This document shows, piece by piece, positions 19,103 to 29,500 of a DNA stretch of 64,000 nucleotides. This stretch comes from Ferruginibacter sp. (GTDB taxonomy: Bacteria > Bacteroidota > Bacteroidia > Chitinophagales > Chitinophagaceae): the NCBI GenBank assembly GCA_019638485.1, contig JAHBTP010000002.1, forward strand, positions 124,001 through 188,000. Direction: 5' to 3'. The notes beneath the pieces were generated by a model. That model worked only from the letters and a program-made list of their open reading frames with translations. It ran no database searches and was not told where the DNA came from. Both the position numbers and the translations under genes were made by a program. The first letter of the stretch is position 1; the number at the start of each line of letters is the position of its first letter.

Positions 19103-20311
19103 TTGGAGCTTTCTGTTATCATTGTTAATTACAACGTATGCTTCTTTTTGGAGCAGTGCTTGTTTTCTGTAAGAAAGGCTTGCTCTTCCTTAAAGGCAGA
19201 GGTTATTGTAGTTGATAATAATTCTAGCGATGGGAGCCGCAACATCTTACAAGAGGAGTTCAAAGACGTGACCTTTGTTTGGAAAAATACTAATGATGGA
19301 TTTGGTAAAGCATGCAATGAAGGTATGGAGTTGGCAAAGGGCGAAGTAATTGTGTTTTTGAATCCGGATACCATTGTTTCCGAAGACTGCTTTTTTAAAT
19401 GTATTTCTTTTATCCAAACAAAAAGTGACTGCGGTGCCTTAGGGGTGAAGATGCTGGATGGCTCAGGGGTCTTTCTACCTGAAAGTAAACGTGGATTCCC
19501 TACACCCTCTGCTGCATTTTTCAGGCTTACAGGACTAACGTATCTTTTTCCTCAATCTCCTTTTTTTTCCGCCTATTATGCAGGGCATTTGTCCGAACAT
19601 CAGGTGCAGGAAATTGATGTAATTGCCGGGGCCTTTTTTATGGTGCGAAAAAAAGTGTTGACTGTAGTGGGTGGCTTTGATGAAGATTTTTTTATGTATG
19701 GTGAAGATGTAGATTTAAGTTATCGAATTCAAAAGGCAGGATTTAAAAACTATTATTACCCTCAAACAACAATAATCCATTTTAAAGGAGAAAGTACGCT
19801 TAAATCAAAAGCTTACCTCCGGCATTTTTATGATGCTATGTACCTTTTTATTAAAAAACACTACCGTGGATTAATACAAATCCTGATGATGCGATTTGCT
19901 ATCTTATTAGGAAAGTGGATTGCAACGGTACAATTGGTAGTAAAACCCCAAAAATTAAAACAAGCGCTGCCTCCGGCTGAGGCTGCAGTGGTTTGTGCTC
20001 AGGAAGAATTTTCAAATTTAATTCATATTATTAAACATGCTGTTCCCTCAATATTAATACGCGGACGGATTGCAGTAAACTTTTATGACCAACAAAATGT
20101 TATAGGAATTGTAGATGATCTCCCCGTACTTTTTGATAAAGGGATTAAGCATTTTGTTTTATCAGAAGGGGTTTTATCTTTTAAAGAAATTATTTCTGTT
20201 ATGGATAAGTTTAGCAGAAAGTGTTGTTTTATGGTACATGCTGACGGGAGCCATTCCATTGTAGGCAGTGATGATAAAAGTACACGTGGTTATGTTATTG
20301 CCGCCAGGTAA
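19103..20311 (+). CDS. glycosyltransferase family 2 protein
   Basis: This probable cell-surface polysaccharide glycosyltransferase has 402 residues. The GT-A domain shows MELSVIIVNYN, VVDNNSSDGS, FLNPDT (metal/sugar-nucleotide site) and FDEDFFMYGEDVDLSYR. A hydrophobic segment follows (IQILMMRFAILLGKWIATVQL), then a ~110-residue C-terminal region ending HADGSHSIVGSDDKSTRGYVI, which I recall as typical of Bacteroidota members of this group. The start is TTG at 19103: it gives the family-standard N-terminus, and the promoter 21 bases upstream leaves no room for a longer product. The acceptor and sugar are unknown. Confidence 0.88.
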   Translation: MELSVIIVNYNVCFFLEQCLFSVRKACSSLKAEVIVVDNNSSDGSRNILQEEFKDVTFVWKNTNDGFGKACNEGMELAKGEVIVFLNPDTIVSEDCFFKCISFIQTKSDCGALGVKMLDGSGVFLPESKRGFPTPSAAFFRLTGLTYLFPQSPFFSAYYAGHLSEHQVQEIDVIAGAFFMVRKKVLTVVGGFDEDFFMYGEDVDLSYRIQKAGFKNYYYPQTTIIHFKGESTLKSKAYLRHFYDAMYLFIKKHYRGLIQILMMRFAILLGKWIATVQLVVKPQKLKQALPPAEAAVVCAQEEFSNLIHIIKHAVPSILIRGRIAVNFYDQQNVIGIVDDLPVLFDKGIKHFVLSEGVLSFKEIISVMDKFSRKCCFMVHADGSHSIVGSDDKSTRGYVIAAR

Positions 20312-20312
20312 T

Positions 20313-20345
20313 AAAAAGGAGGAAGAATATCATCTCCCTTTTTAC
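20313..20345 (+). terminator. probable terminator after the glycosyltransferase gene
   Basis: AAAAAGG and CCTTTTT arms separated by 17 bases, ending in a T run, directly after the stop codon. A second inverted repeat (ATTGTAG/CTACAAT) with no T run lies about 80 bases further on. Confidence 0.45.
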
Positions 20346-20513
20346 CTCTGTTCTTCACGAGTTATCTCCCAATATTTTAAAAAGGGATAATTTTCTTTTT
20401 CCGGAAGTGCTCCTAATTGTAGTAGAATATCTACAATTGTTAATGTTTAGGCTTATTTGTTAGCTTAAACAATATTTTTCTGATAAAATAGTTTAATTTG
20501 TACTCCAAATTTT

Positions 20514-20639
20514 ATGAAAAAAGCCGTCAATTTAATCGTATTGTTATTATTGGTCGTAACTTTAGTTGCTTCGGGTTGTTCTTCAGCTAGAAAAGGACAA
20601 TGTGGCTGTCCAAGCAAGAAAGGAATGGTTGGTTATTAG
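20514..20639 (+). CDS. 41-residue lipoprotein, cysteine-rich
   Basis: A short gene reading MKKAVNLIVLLLLVVTLVAS then GCSSARKGQCGCPSKKG and MVGY. It has a classic lipobox (VASGC, Cys near residue 22) and the mature part is about 20 residues with two more Cys in QCGCPS. I do not know the function; tiny Cys-rich lipoproteins of this sort occur in Bacteroidota. The frame is complete with ATG and stop, and the next small gene starts 11 bases later, suggesting a pair. Confidence 0.65.
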   Translation: MKKAVNLIVLLLLVVTLVASGCSSARKGQCGCPSKKGMVGY

Positions 20640-20650
20640 TTTTATTTGAA

Positions 20651-20899
20651 ATGAAATATTTCAATCGCAACATATTGGTTCTGTTAAAGCAGGATTTAAA
20701 GTCAAAACAGGCTATAGAAAAAGAGATGGCCATGCTAAATGATATGTTGTATCATGTTGAAAAGGTGGACAATTTAGCCGTTGCATTTGAAATTATTGAT
20801 TGCAATAATTACAAGATTGTATCACGCCATCACGTTGTTAAGCAATATATACGCTCTCATAAAGAGGATGCTTTTGTATTTATGTTCAACCGCAATTAA
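20651..20899 (+). CDS. hypothetical 82-residue protein
   Basis: No family recognised. From ATG 20651 it reads MKYFNRNILVLLKQDLKSKQ and continues as a mixed alpha/beta, charged, soluble protein with no signal peptide (motif ISRHH-like IVSRHHVVKQYIRSH in the middle). A longer in-frame TTG start at 20600 would overlap the small lipoprotein gene and is rejected. The gene ends one base before the stop codon of the convergent aminotransferase gene. Confidence 0.5.
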   Translation: MKYFNRNILVLLKQDLKSKQAIEKEMAMLNDMLYHVEKVDNLAVAFEIIDCNNYKIVSRHHVVKQYIRSHKEDAFVFMFNRN

Positions 20900-22177
20900 T
20901 TACACAATCTTTTCTAACGCTACTTCCAGTTTCTTTAACACATCGGGTATGTCTTCTTTCTTGCAGCACCCTACACTTAACCTATACCAATTATTATTTT
21001 TATTAGCGCCAAATGCTACAAAGGGAACCAATGCTAAGTGGGCATCACTTAACAAATAGTTGGTAACATCTTCTTGTGTTTTAATTTCTCTCCCATCTTT
21101 TGTTTTTCTGCCGGTTAGATTGACCTGAATGGTAAGATAAATTGCAGCTTGCGGCGCGATGGAATTAACCGGATATCCCTTTTCCCTTAGGGTTTGAATT
21201 CCATTATGAATAGAAACAAGACGGATGTCAATTTCATTTTTAAAACCAGCTAAGAATGTATCAACGGCAGGTAGTTGCTTTAAAAATTTTGCTACTGCTT
21301 TTTGTTCTGCCATGGGAGCCCATGAACCTACATGACTGTTTAATGACCGCATTTTTACCATTACCTCTTCCGGCCCAAGAGACCAACCTACACGCACTCC
21401 TGTAGCCGCAAAGGCTTTGCTGATACCGTCTATAAAAATAGTATATGCCTTCATTTCAGGGCGGAGTGCAACAGGACTATAATGGTGAATATCACCAAAG
21501 GTGAGCATCCAATACATCTGATCAAACATTAGATATAATTTCTTCTCCCCTTCCTTCCTACTTTTATTTTCTTCAATAATAAGATCACAGATTGCTTCTA
21601 AATCGGCTTTTTTAAATGTCGTCCCGGTAGGGTTGAGTGGAGAACAAACGGCAATCAAACTCGCACCTTTAATGTGTGGCCTTATTTGATCGGCAGTTGG
21701 CATAAAATTATTCTCGGCAGCCGCTTCAATTACTACATGCTCACCATGATTAAAATGCGTATAGTGATTATTATTCCAACTGGGAACAGGATAAATAACT
21801 TTATCTCCGGGATCTACAATGGTTTTAAATAATGCATAAATGAGAGGTCTGCCACCACAAGATACCAGCACCTCTTGAGGAGAATATCGAACACCCTGAT
21901 AATGATAAATAAAATCACTGATTGAGCTACGTAAGTCTAATTCTCCCTCAGCAGCAGGATAGGTGGTATAGCCTGCATGATATGAAGCAACAATTTCCTT
22001 TTCCATCTGCTCCGGTATAGGAAACTGTGAAGAGTCGAAGTCACCAATGGTATAGTTATAAAGCTTCTCTCCCTTCTTTATCAGCTCTTTAATGGCAGCA
22101 CCAAGGCGTACAATTTCAGAAGCAATCAATGTTTCGGCAAATGTGCTAAGTTTTGTCTTGGTCATAACAGTATTCAT
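20900..22177 (-). CDS. pyridoxal-phosphate aminotransferase (class I/II)
   Basis: A 425-residue fold-type I aminotransferase. Visible: YTTYPAAEGELDLRSSI, the cofactor-binding glycine segment SCGGRPLIYALF, SPLNPTGTTF (Asn for pyridine ring and turn), FDQMYWML, and the Schiff-base lysine in DGISKAFAATGVRVGW, followed by the substrate carboxylate region YRLSVG near the C-terminus. It is aspartate/aromatic aminotransferase-like; the substrate is not assignable. A hairpin (CCCTC...GAGGG) lies in the leader at about 22184-22201. adk is divergent. Two nearby starts (MNTVM) are possible. Confidence 0.88.
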   Translation of the reverse strand: MNTVMTKTKLSTFAETLIASEIVRLGAAIKELIKKGEKLYNYTIGDFDSSQFPIPEQMEKEIVASYHAGYTTYPAAEGELDLRSSISDFIYHYQGVRYSPQEVLVSCGGRPLIYALFKTIVDPGDKVIYPVPSWNNNHYTHFNHGEHVVIEAAAENNFMPTADQIRPHIKGASLIAVCSPLNPTGTTFKKADLEAICDLIIEENKSRKEGEKKLYLMFDQMYWMLTFGDIHHYSPVALRPEMKAYTIFIDGISKAFAATGVRVGWSLGPEEVMVKMRSLNSHVGSWAPMAEQKAVAKFLKQLPAVDTFLAGFKNEIDIRLVSIHNGIQTLREKGYPVNSIAPQAAIYLTIQVNLTGRKTKDGREIKTQEDVTNYLLSDAHLALVPFVAFGANKNNNWYRLSVGCCKKEDIPDVLKKLEVALEKIV

Positions 22178-22336
22178 TTTAAAACCCTCTATTTTTGGAG
22201 GGAAATGGATATATTTGAATAAATCAACGAAAAGGCAAGATTACAAATTTACGGAATCCTGTAAAAAGTCGAATACCAAAGCTCGGATGAGTTTATTTTG
22301 GTATGCTTTTTAACTTGCTCTTCAACAACGAATGTT

Positions 22337-22924
22337 ATGATGTTTAATTTAATACTTTTTGGCCCCCCGGGAAGTGGAAAGGGTACGCAAAGCGAAAAGA
22401 TTATCACTAAATATGGCCTACGTCACCTGAGTACAGGTGATATGCTCCGCGCTGAAATTTCCGAACAATCAAGATTAGGAATGGAAGCAAAAAAGTTTAT
22501 GGATAAAGGGCAATTAGTGCCGGATGAAGTGGTAATTGGTATGATTGGAAATGTGTTGAATAATAATAAAAACGCAAAGGGGTTCCTGTTTGATGGGTTC
22601 CCAAGAACAGCAGCACAGGCAAACGCGCTGGATGAGTTATTAAATGAAAATAACCAAAGCATCGCTGTAATGTTGGCGTTACAGGTTAGTGAGGCTGAGT
22701 TAGTAAAACGATTGTTGAAACGAGGCGAAACCAGCGGACGAAGCGATGATAATAATGAACAGGTGATACTTGCGCGGATAAAAGAATACCATAACAAAAC
22801 TGCAGCAGTAGCCGATTATTATCAAAAACATGATAAAGTGGTAATGGTGAAGGGAGAGGGAAGCGTTGAAGATATTTTTAATGCCCTATGCCTTGAAATT
22901 GATAAAAAAAAAGAGATATTTTAA
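22337..22924 (+). CDS. adk: adenylate kinase
   Basis: Adk interconverts ATP plus AMP and two ADP. From ATGATG at 22337 the protein begins MMFNLILFGPPGSGKGTQSE (P-loop) and shows the AMP-binding DMLRAEI and FLFDGFPRT segments and the lid (KRGETSGRSDDN), 195 residues. It is the short-lid form without zinc cysteines, normal for Bacteroidota. An upstream in-frame ATG at 22298 would add a tail not seen in the family. The DUF1569 gene lies just downstream on the same strand. Confidence 0.96.
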   Translation: MMFNLILFGPPGSGKGTQSEKIITKYGLRHLSTGDMLRAEISEQSRLGMEAKKFMDKGQLVPDEVVIGMIGNVLNNNKNAKGFLFDGFPRTAAQANALDELLNENNQSIAVMLALQVSEAELVKRLLKRGETSGRSDDNNEQVILARIKEYHNKTAAVADYYQKHDKVVMVKGEGSVEDIFNALCLEIDKKKEIF

Positions 22925-22959
22925 TTAAGGAGGACGAGATTTTTATTAAAGAAAAAGTC

Positions 22960-23388
22960 GTGCATTTACTTTCAGCCCTTACTGGCAGCGAAAAAGGCCT
23001 TTGGGGAAAAATGAATGCATGGCAAATGGTTGAACACCTTATAGCGTTTTTTGATATCAGCAATAATAAGCTGTCCTTTCCTTTGGTTACTTCTCCGGAA
23101 GATGTAGATAAGTATAAAAGTTTTATTTATAGTAATAAGGAGTTTAGAGAAAATACAAAAGCTCCTTTATCTGTTGTGCCCGATGAGCCGCTTCCGGTAA
23201 GAAGCGATTCCTTCCCGGCGGCTCTTAATAATTTAAAAGAGGCCATTGAGAACTTCTTTAATTACTTCCACAAAAATCCATCAGCACAAATAATTCACCC
23301 CGTATTTGGATTATTAGCAGGTAATGAATGGATCCTTTTACATGGGAAACATGTTCGCCATCATTTACGTCAATTTAATTTGTATTAG
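22960..23388 (+). CDS. DUF1569-family (DinB-like) protein
   Basis: This is a small four-helix protein of the DinB/YfiT-like superfamily, of unknown function. Key residues are WGKMNAWQMVEHL near the start (His as possible metal ligand) and HPVFGLLAGNEWILLHGKHV then RHHLRQF at the end, the hallmark DUF1569 ending. The annotated GTG start at 22960 gives 142 residues, but the frame is open further upstream through the end of adk without an ATG, so the start is uncertain. Likely in an operon with adk (35 bases). Confidence 0.72.
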   Translation: MHLLSALTGSEKGLWGKMNAWQMVEHLIAFFDISNNKLSFPLVTSPEDVDKYKSFIYSNKEFRENTKAPLSVVPDEPLPVRSDSFPAALNNLKEAIENFFNYFHKNPSAQIIHPVFGLLAGNEWILLHGKHVRHHLRQFNLY

Positions 23389-23496
23389 TAATTTCATTTT
23401 TTTATGATAAGGAATTTTATTGTCGTAAAATGAAATGTTGTGGCCAAAGGGTATTGTATTATTAATTACTTTAGAAATTCAATCCCTATCATTGCG

Positions 23497-23504
23497 TAGC
23501 TTTG
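23497..23504 (+). promoter_or_regulatory. -7 promoter box of paaZ
   Basis: TAGCTTTG, then exactly four T bases, then the ATG at 23509. This predicts a leaderless transcript. Confidence 0.65.
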
Positions 23505-23508
23505 TTTT

Positions 23509-25599
23509 ATGAGTACAGAAATTAAGAAGTTAGGTAATTATGTTGCCGGAAATTGGATTACCGGTGATGGTGATGGACAAATGTTGTATAATGCCATAAC
23601 CGGAGAACCGGTGGCAATTGCCTCTACAGCCGGAATTGATATGGAGTTGATGACTCATTACGCAAGAGATAGGGGAAATCCTGTTTTACGTAAAATGACC
23701 TTTCAGGAAAGGGGCAGAATGTTACGCGCATTGGCTTTGCATTTGCTTTCTAAAAAAGAAGATTTTTATAGAATAAGTGCCCTTACCGGAGCAACCCGCG
23801 CAGATGGTTGGATTGATATTGAAGGTGGAATAGGAAATTTATTTTCGAATGCCTCCTTACGCAGAAAACTTCCCGATGATCCGTTTAGTTTAGATGGAGA
23901 ACCGGTGGTGTTAAGTAAGCAGGGAAATTTTATTGGTCACCACCTGCTTGTTCCTAAGGAAGGTGTAGCCATACATATTAATGCATTCAATTTTCCTGTA
24001 TGGGGGATGTTAGAAAAAATTGCAGTTAATCTTTTGGCGGGGATGCCTGCTATTGTGAAACCTGCAACGGTAACCAGCTATCTAACGGAAGCGGTTGTAC
24101 GCGAAATTATTTCTTCAAAAATCTTGCCTGATGGGTCGTTACAATTATTGTGTGGAAGTGCGGGAGATTTACTTAATTATGTGAACGCACAAGATGTGGT
24201 AACATTTACCGGCTCTGCATCTACAGGACAAAAGCTTAAAGCTCACCCCAAAATCCTTTCAGAGAGCGTGCCTTTTAATATGGAGGCAGATTCCTTAAAT
24301 TGTATTGTGCTTGGTGATGATGTGGTGCCGGGAATGCCAGCCTGGGATATCTTTGTTAAAGAGATTAGGAAGGAAATGACTGTAAAGTGTGGCCAAAAAT
24401 GTACAGCAATAAGAAGAATATTTGCACCTGAAAATAAAATTGAAGACGCGTGGAAGTCTTTGTTTAAAGAACTGGATAAAACAACTATTGGTAATCCGGC
24501 CAATGAAAAAGTTAGGATGGGTGCTCTCGCCGGGCAAACACAGCGTGATGAATTACGTGCACAAATACAGAAGCTAATGGCTTCTTCAAAAATTATCTAT
24601 GGTTCACTCAATGAAGTGCAGGTTACTGATGCTGATGCGAACAAAGGAGCTTTCTTTAGCCCTATTGTTTTACTTAATGAACATCCCGACACGGCTACAG
24701 AACCTCACGATATTGAAGCTTTTGGGCCGGTAAGCACATTCATGCCATTTAAAACAATGGAAGAGGCTATTCATTTTAGTAAACTCGGGAAAGGAAGTTT
24801 AGTGTCATGTATAGTTACCGAAAGTAAGAAAAATGCAGCAGCCTATGTTATTGGAGCCGCAAGTCATCATGGGCGGATCCTGGTCTTAAATGAAGCGTGT
24901 GCAAAAGAAAGTACAGGCTCGGGCTCCCCGCTTCCTATGTTAGTTCATGGTGGTCCAGGACGTGCGGGAGGCGGTGAAGAAATGGGTGGCCTGCGAGGAA
25001 TAAGGCACTACTTGCAACGAACCGCTATCCAGGGAACACCAACAATGATTACCGCAATAACAAATGTCTTTCAACAAAATGCCGAAGGGGTGCACGATGG
25101 AATTCATCCATTTAAAAAATATTTTGAAGACCTGAAAATTGGTGATCAAATAATAACTGAGAAAAGATTGATTACATCTGAACTGATAGATAAGTTTGCT
25201 GATTTGAGCGGAGATCATTTTTATGCACATATAAAAGATACTGATTTTAACGGAACCATGTTTGAACAACAGGTTGCACATGGCTATTTGATTATGAGCG
25301 TAGCTGCAGGATTATTTGTTGATAGTTTTGAGAAAAACCCTGTGTTGCTTAATTATGGTATTGATGATTTACGCTTTACAAAGCCTGTTTATCCGGGTAC
25401 TTCTGTGTATATTCGTTTTACCTGTAAAGAAAAGATTGCACAAGAAACAAAAGAAAAATCTCCCGGAATGGAATATGTTCGTGGCATGGAAATTCCAAAA
25501 GGAATAGTGAAGTGGATGGTGGAAATATTTGATGATAAAGACGAGATAACAGGAGTGGGAACTATTCTAACCATGGTTGAAATGAAAAATAAAATATAG
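23509..25599 (+). CDS. paaZ: phenylacetate-pathway bifunctional PaaZ (aldehyde dehydrogenase / oxepin-CoA hydrolase)
   Basis: PaaZ opens the oxepin-CoA ring and oxidises the resulting semialdehyde in aerobic phenylacetyl-CoA breakdown. The 696-residue protein is a fusion. The aldehyde dehydrogenase part (about 1-520) has FNFPVWGMLEKIAVNLLAG, FTGSASTGQ and the catalytic Cys in CGQKCTAIRR. The MaoC-type hydratase part (about 540-690) has DLSGDHFYAHIKD with the Asp/His dyad and VAHGYLIMS. Length matches PaaZ. An enoyl-CoA hydratase gene follows four bases later. The other paa genes are not in the window, so the pathway must be completed elsewhere or the enzyme used differently. Confidence 0.93.
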   Translation: MSTEIKKLGNYVAGNWITGDGDGQMLYNAITGEPVAIASTAGIDMELMTHYARDRGNPVLRKMTFQERGRMLRALALHLLSKKEDFYRISALTGATRADGWIDIEGGIGNLFSNASLRRKLPDDPFSLDGEPVVLSKQGNFIGHHLLVPKEGVAIHINAFNFPVWGMLEKIAVNLLAGMPAIVKPATVTSYLTEAVVREIISSKILPDGSLQLLCGSAGDLLNYVNAQDVVTFTGSASTGQKLKAHPKILSESVPFNMEADSLNCIVLGDDVVPGMPAWDIFVKEIRKEMTVKCGQKCTAIRRIFAPENKIEDAWKSLFKELDKTTIGNPANEKVRMGALAGQTQRDELRAQIQKLMASSKIIYGSLNEVQVTDADANKGAFFSPIVLLNEHPDTATEPHDIEAFGPVSTFMPFKTMEEAIHFSKLGKGSLVSCIVTESKKNAAAYVIGAASHHGRILVLNEACAKESTGSGSPLPMLVHGGPGRAGGGEEMGGLRGIRHYLQRTAIQGTPTMITAITNVFQQNAEGVHDGIHPFKKYFEDLKIGDQIITEKRLITSELIDKFADLSGDHFYAHIKDTDFNGTMFEQQVAHGYLIMSVAAGLFVDSFEKNPVLLNYGIDDLRFTKPVYPGTSVYIRFTCKEKIAQETKEKSPGMEYVRGMEIPKGIVKWMVEIFDDKDEITGVGTILTMVEMKNKI

Positions 25600-25603
25600 A
25601 GGT

Positions 25604-26377
25604 ATGCAAACAAATCTGGCAGAAGGTTATGTGAAAACAGAAACACACCACAGTATTACAACAATCACTTTTTTTCATCCAAGAAGCAATTCACTGCCTG
25701 GCAAAATATTGCATGAATTGGCAAAGGAAATTCATTATGCAGGTGTGCATGATGAAACACGAGTTATTGTACTGCGTAGTGATGGCGAAAAGGCCTTTTG
25801 TGCCGGCGCCAGTTTTGATGAACTGGTTGCAATAAAAAATGAAAAAGAAGGGCTTGCCTTCTTTAGCGGCTTTGCAGAAGTAATTAATGCTATGCGCACC
25901 TGTCCTAAATTTATTATAGCTCGAGTACATGGCAAGAGTGTTGGCGGGGGCGTTGGCTTGATTGCCGCAGCTGATTATGCAATTGCTTATGAAAAGGCTG
26001 ATATAAAATTGTCTGAGCTTGCTCTGGGGATAGGCCCATTTGTTGTAGGACCTGCTGTAGAAAGAAAAATTGGTAATGCAGCATTCTCTGCGATGGCTAT
26101 TGATGCCGCCTCATGGAGACCCTGCGAATGGGCAAAACGAAAAGGCCTATATGCCGAAGTGCATGAAACCGTGGAAGGAATGGATGAATCTGTATTAAGA
26201 TTGGCTGAATTTCTTGGCCATGCTAATCCGGAAGCTATGAAAGAACTAAAAATAAATTTTTGGGAAGGAACAGGTCATTGGGATATCCTTTTAAAACAAC
26301 GAGCTGCCTTAAGCGGAAAACTCATACTTAGCGAATTTTCCAAAAAGGCAATTCAGGCATTTAAACATAAGGGTTAA
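25604..26377 (+). CDS. enoyl-CoA hydratase/isomerase family protein (Paa-type)
   Basis: A 257-residue crotonase-fold enzyme. Typical elements: FHPRSNSLPGKIL, VIVLRSDGEKAFCAGASFDEL (oxyanion hole), VHGKSVGGGVGLIAAADYAIAYEKA. The second acidic catalytic residue appears as ELALGIGPFV. It starts four bases after the paaZ stop, so it is certainly co-transcribed; by context it may serve as PaaF or PaaG (dehydration, isomerisation or thiolysis preparation), but the sequence alone does not assign which step. Confidence 0.85.
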   Translation: MQTNLAEGYVKTETHHSITTITFFHPRSNSLPGKILHELAKEIHYAGVHDETRVIVLRSDGEKAFCAGASFDELVAIKNEKEGLAFFSGFAEVINAMRTCPKFIIARVHGKSVGGGVGLIAAADYAIAYEKADIKLSELALGIGPFVVGPAVERKIGNAAFSAMAIDAASWRPCEWAKRKGLYAEVHETVEGMDESVLRLAEFLGHANPEAMKELKINFWEGTGHWDILLKQRAALSGKLILSEFSKKAIQAFKHKG

Positions 26378-26576
26378 ACCCCTCGTTTTGTACTTTTAAT
26401 TTATGAAATCACCCGGTAAGAAGAGTGTGATAATTTTTTGATAAAACAATTTATCCACCCGCAAAACTTCTTTTCATCTAATACGGTTAACCTACCTTGT
26501 AAGCATAATTTTGAAGAAAAATTGTGCAGCATGAAAATGTTGTAAATTACCTGTAAGTATTTCCCCTTTTTGTTCA

Positions 26577-29500
26577 ATGACTATAGCCGGAATTTTAAAA
26601 AAGATTTCAAAATGGCTGCTAATTTTCTTTTTAGGATTATTAGGGATAGTTTGCTTGTTGCTCCTTTTTATCCATCTTCCAACAGGAAAGCGGTTTGTGA
26701 AAAATGAAATACAACAGTACCTGAGCAATAAGCTTCAAACTAAGGTAGTTATTGGCACATTAGATTATCGTATCCCGGATTGGGTTACTATAAAAAAATT
26801 ATACATTGAAGACCAACATAAGGATACCTTGTTGTATGTAGATTATGTGCGAGTTGATATTAAGATGTTAAGTCTGCTTAATAATAATATACATATCAAT
26901 AAGGTGGCGGTTTCTAATGCCCGGGTTAATATTAACAGACCGATAACCGATAGTACTTTTAATTATAATTTTATCGTTACTGCTTTTACCCACAATAACA
27001 AAGAAACAACAGCTAATGATACATCGTCTATAAAGTTTTCACTTCAGCAACTTTCTCTTAAAAATACCCACCTCCATTTCGACGATAGGTACGGAGGTAA
27101 TATTTTTAACACGAGCCTGGATTCATTGTTTTCAACCGTTAAGCAAATTAAAATGGATAAACCACTTATTGATATCCATGAATTATTTATTGATGGTCTT
27201 AAACATGATATGACAATGATAAGTGGTGCAGAAGCTGTAGATAAGGCAGAATACGCATCAAGTTCTCCCACTTCCTTATTGATTAAGGCAGGAAAAGTTA
27301 CTCTGGAAAATGCTGCTGTAAATATCATTGATAGTGTAACCGGAATGTATTCTGCCAATAAATTAAATGATGTTTCAATTTCGAATGCCTTGTTCGATTT
27401 ATCTCGTAATCAAGTTTCTGCAGGAACCATAAACCTTACCTCATCACAAATTGTATTTTCTTCACCAATTGTAAATACAAACTCATCACCTGGTAATAAT
27501 TGGGATATTAAGGCCAACAAGGTAATCGTAAATAAAAGTAGGGTTACATTTGATAATTCCACAACTGCACCACAACTTGAAGGGGTTGATTTTTCTCATC
27601 TTGACTTAACGTCTATATCGGCAGATATAGATAGCGTGCATAATTATGGTTCTCATTTTAAGGGAAAGATAAACAGCCTTTCTTTTAAAGAGAAAAGTGG
27701 ACTGGTGATTGAAAAGGCTAAAGCTAATCTGGTGTTTAACGATACAACATTATCACTGCAAGAATTTTATGTTCAAACGCCCAAAAGCATTTTACAACAT
27801 TCACTTTCTCTTCAATTTGATAGCCTTTCAGGGATTATGCAAAACCCTATGCGCACTTTTGTTGCTGCTAATTTTAATAATAGCAAGTTATCTGTTGAAG
27901 ATTTGTATTTGTTAATGCCGTCACTTAAAGAGGCTTTTCCTCCAGCTTCTTTTGCTAATCAAAGTATTGCATTTGATGCTACTATCCGAGGCTCTCTTGC
28001 TAAACTAACACTGCCGCATATACGAATGAATGCCTTGAGCGGTAGTAAAATAAAGGGTAAGGGTGTATTATACAATCTTATCCAGCCCGATTTGTTCTCC
28101 TATGATTTTGATATTGAATCCGGTAACCTTCCTAAGCAGGATATCATGAGATTTATCCCAAGAGAGCACATTGAACAGGTGCGTTCATTACCATCGCTGG
28201 TTAATATCGCGGGTAATTTTTCAGGCAACATGTCTGAAGTGAAATCTGACGCACATCTCTTTGGGAATGGATTTAATTTTGAAGGAAGCGTGGTGTTAAA
28301 AATTCCTAATGAGAATATAGCACCCACTTTTACGGTTAAAATGAAAAAGATAGCATTTGACAAAAATTTCATCACCAACCTTATTCCCGAAAATACACTT
28401 CCTCCGGGCATTTCTATACCAAAGTATATATCAGTTAGTGGAGATGTACATGGAGCAGAAGAAAAAATTTCAGCCAATGCTCATCTCACAACAGAATATG
28501 GGGATGCTAATGTTAAGGGATTTATAGATAAATACACTGATGCTCATGATGCTACTTATGATTTGGATATTTATTTAAATGGATTTGATTTGGCTAAACT
28601 CACAGGCAAGGATTCTTTACTTGGCCTTTCTACAGGGCGGTTACTGGCAAAGGGCGTCGGATATGATTATAAAACTATGGTAACAGACTTTTCTGTGGAT
28701 ATGAGCCAACTTTATTTGAATGATTATAATTATCATAATGTAATTACTAATGGAAATCTAAACAAAGGAGAATTTCGCACACACTTCTCCGTTAGTGATT
28801 CTGCCATAATGCTGAACGGTGTGTTTGAGGGAGATGTGTCCGGAAGCTTTCCTGTTTTTAAAGGTAATATTCGGGTTGATACCCTTAGATTAGAACCATT
28901 GCATCTCCATCCTGATGAAATGGATATGGCATTTTCAGTAGCATTAGACGTTCAAAATCTTACTCCTCATGATTTGAATTTTAAAATGCAAGTGGATTCT
29001 ATTTCTTTTGTGATGCATAATGAACGCTTTCCTATTGATAGCATCATGATTCGAGCCAATGCTGTAAATGGAATTGACTCTATTACATTAAATAGCGGAA
29101 TTGCACATGCTTATGTGGCCGGCTCGTTTGATTATAATACCGTAACCAGTGCGTTGATTGGGTATATTAATCGCTTTTATAAAATAAATACAGATAGCAT
29201 ACGGGAGCAGCCAATGCAGCAAGTAAGTTTTGGATTGGAAACCTCAGACAACCATCCGATTTTCTCAGCAATTATTCCGGGATTAAATAAAATTTCAGGA
29301 GTAAAGGCCTCCGGTAGTTTTGTGTCTGATAAAAATAGTGGAACACTGTTGGTAAATGGAAGTCTTGATACGCTTGTGTATAATGGAATTATTATGGGGA
29401 AGACTGATGCTGATATTAGGAGCGTAGGCGATAGCATATTATATAATTTGGGTGTTCAGTCTGTAAAAGTAGCCGGGAAGACTTTTTTGAATAATGCCAT

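Noticed and set aside
22423..22797. 124-codon antisense frame inside adk
   Set aside because: Shadow of adk with Ser/Asn-rich nonsense composition.
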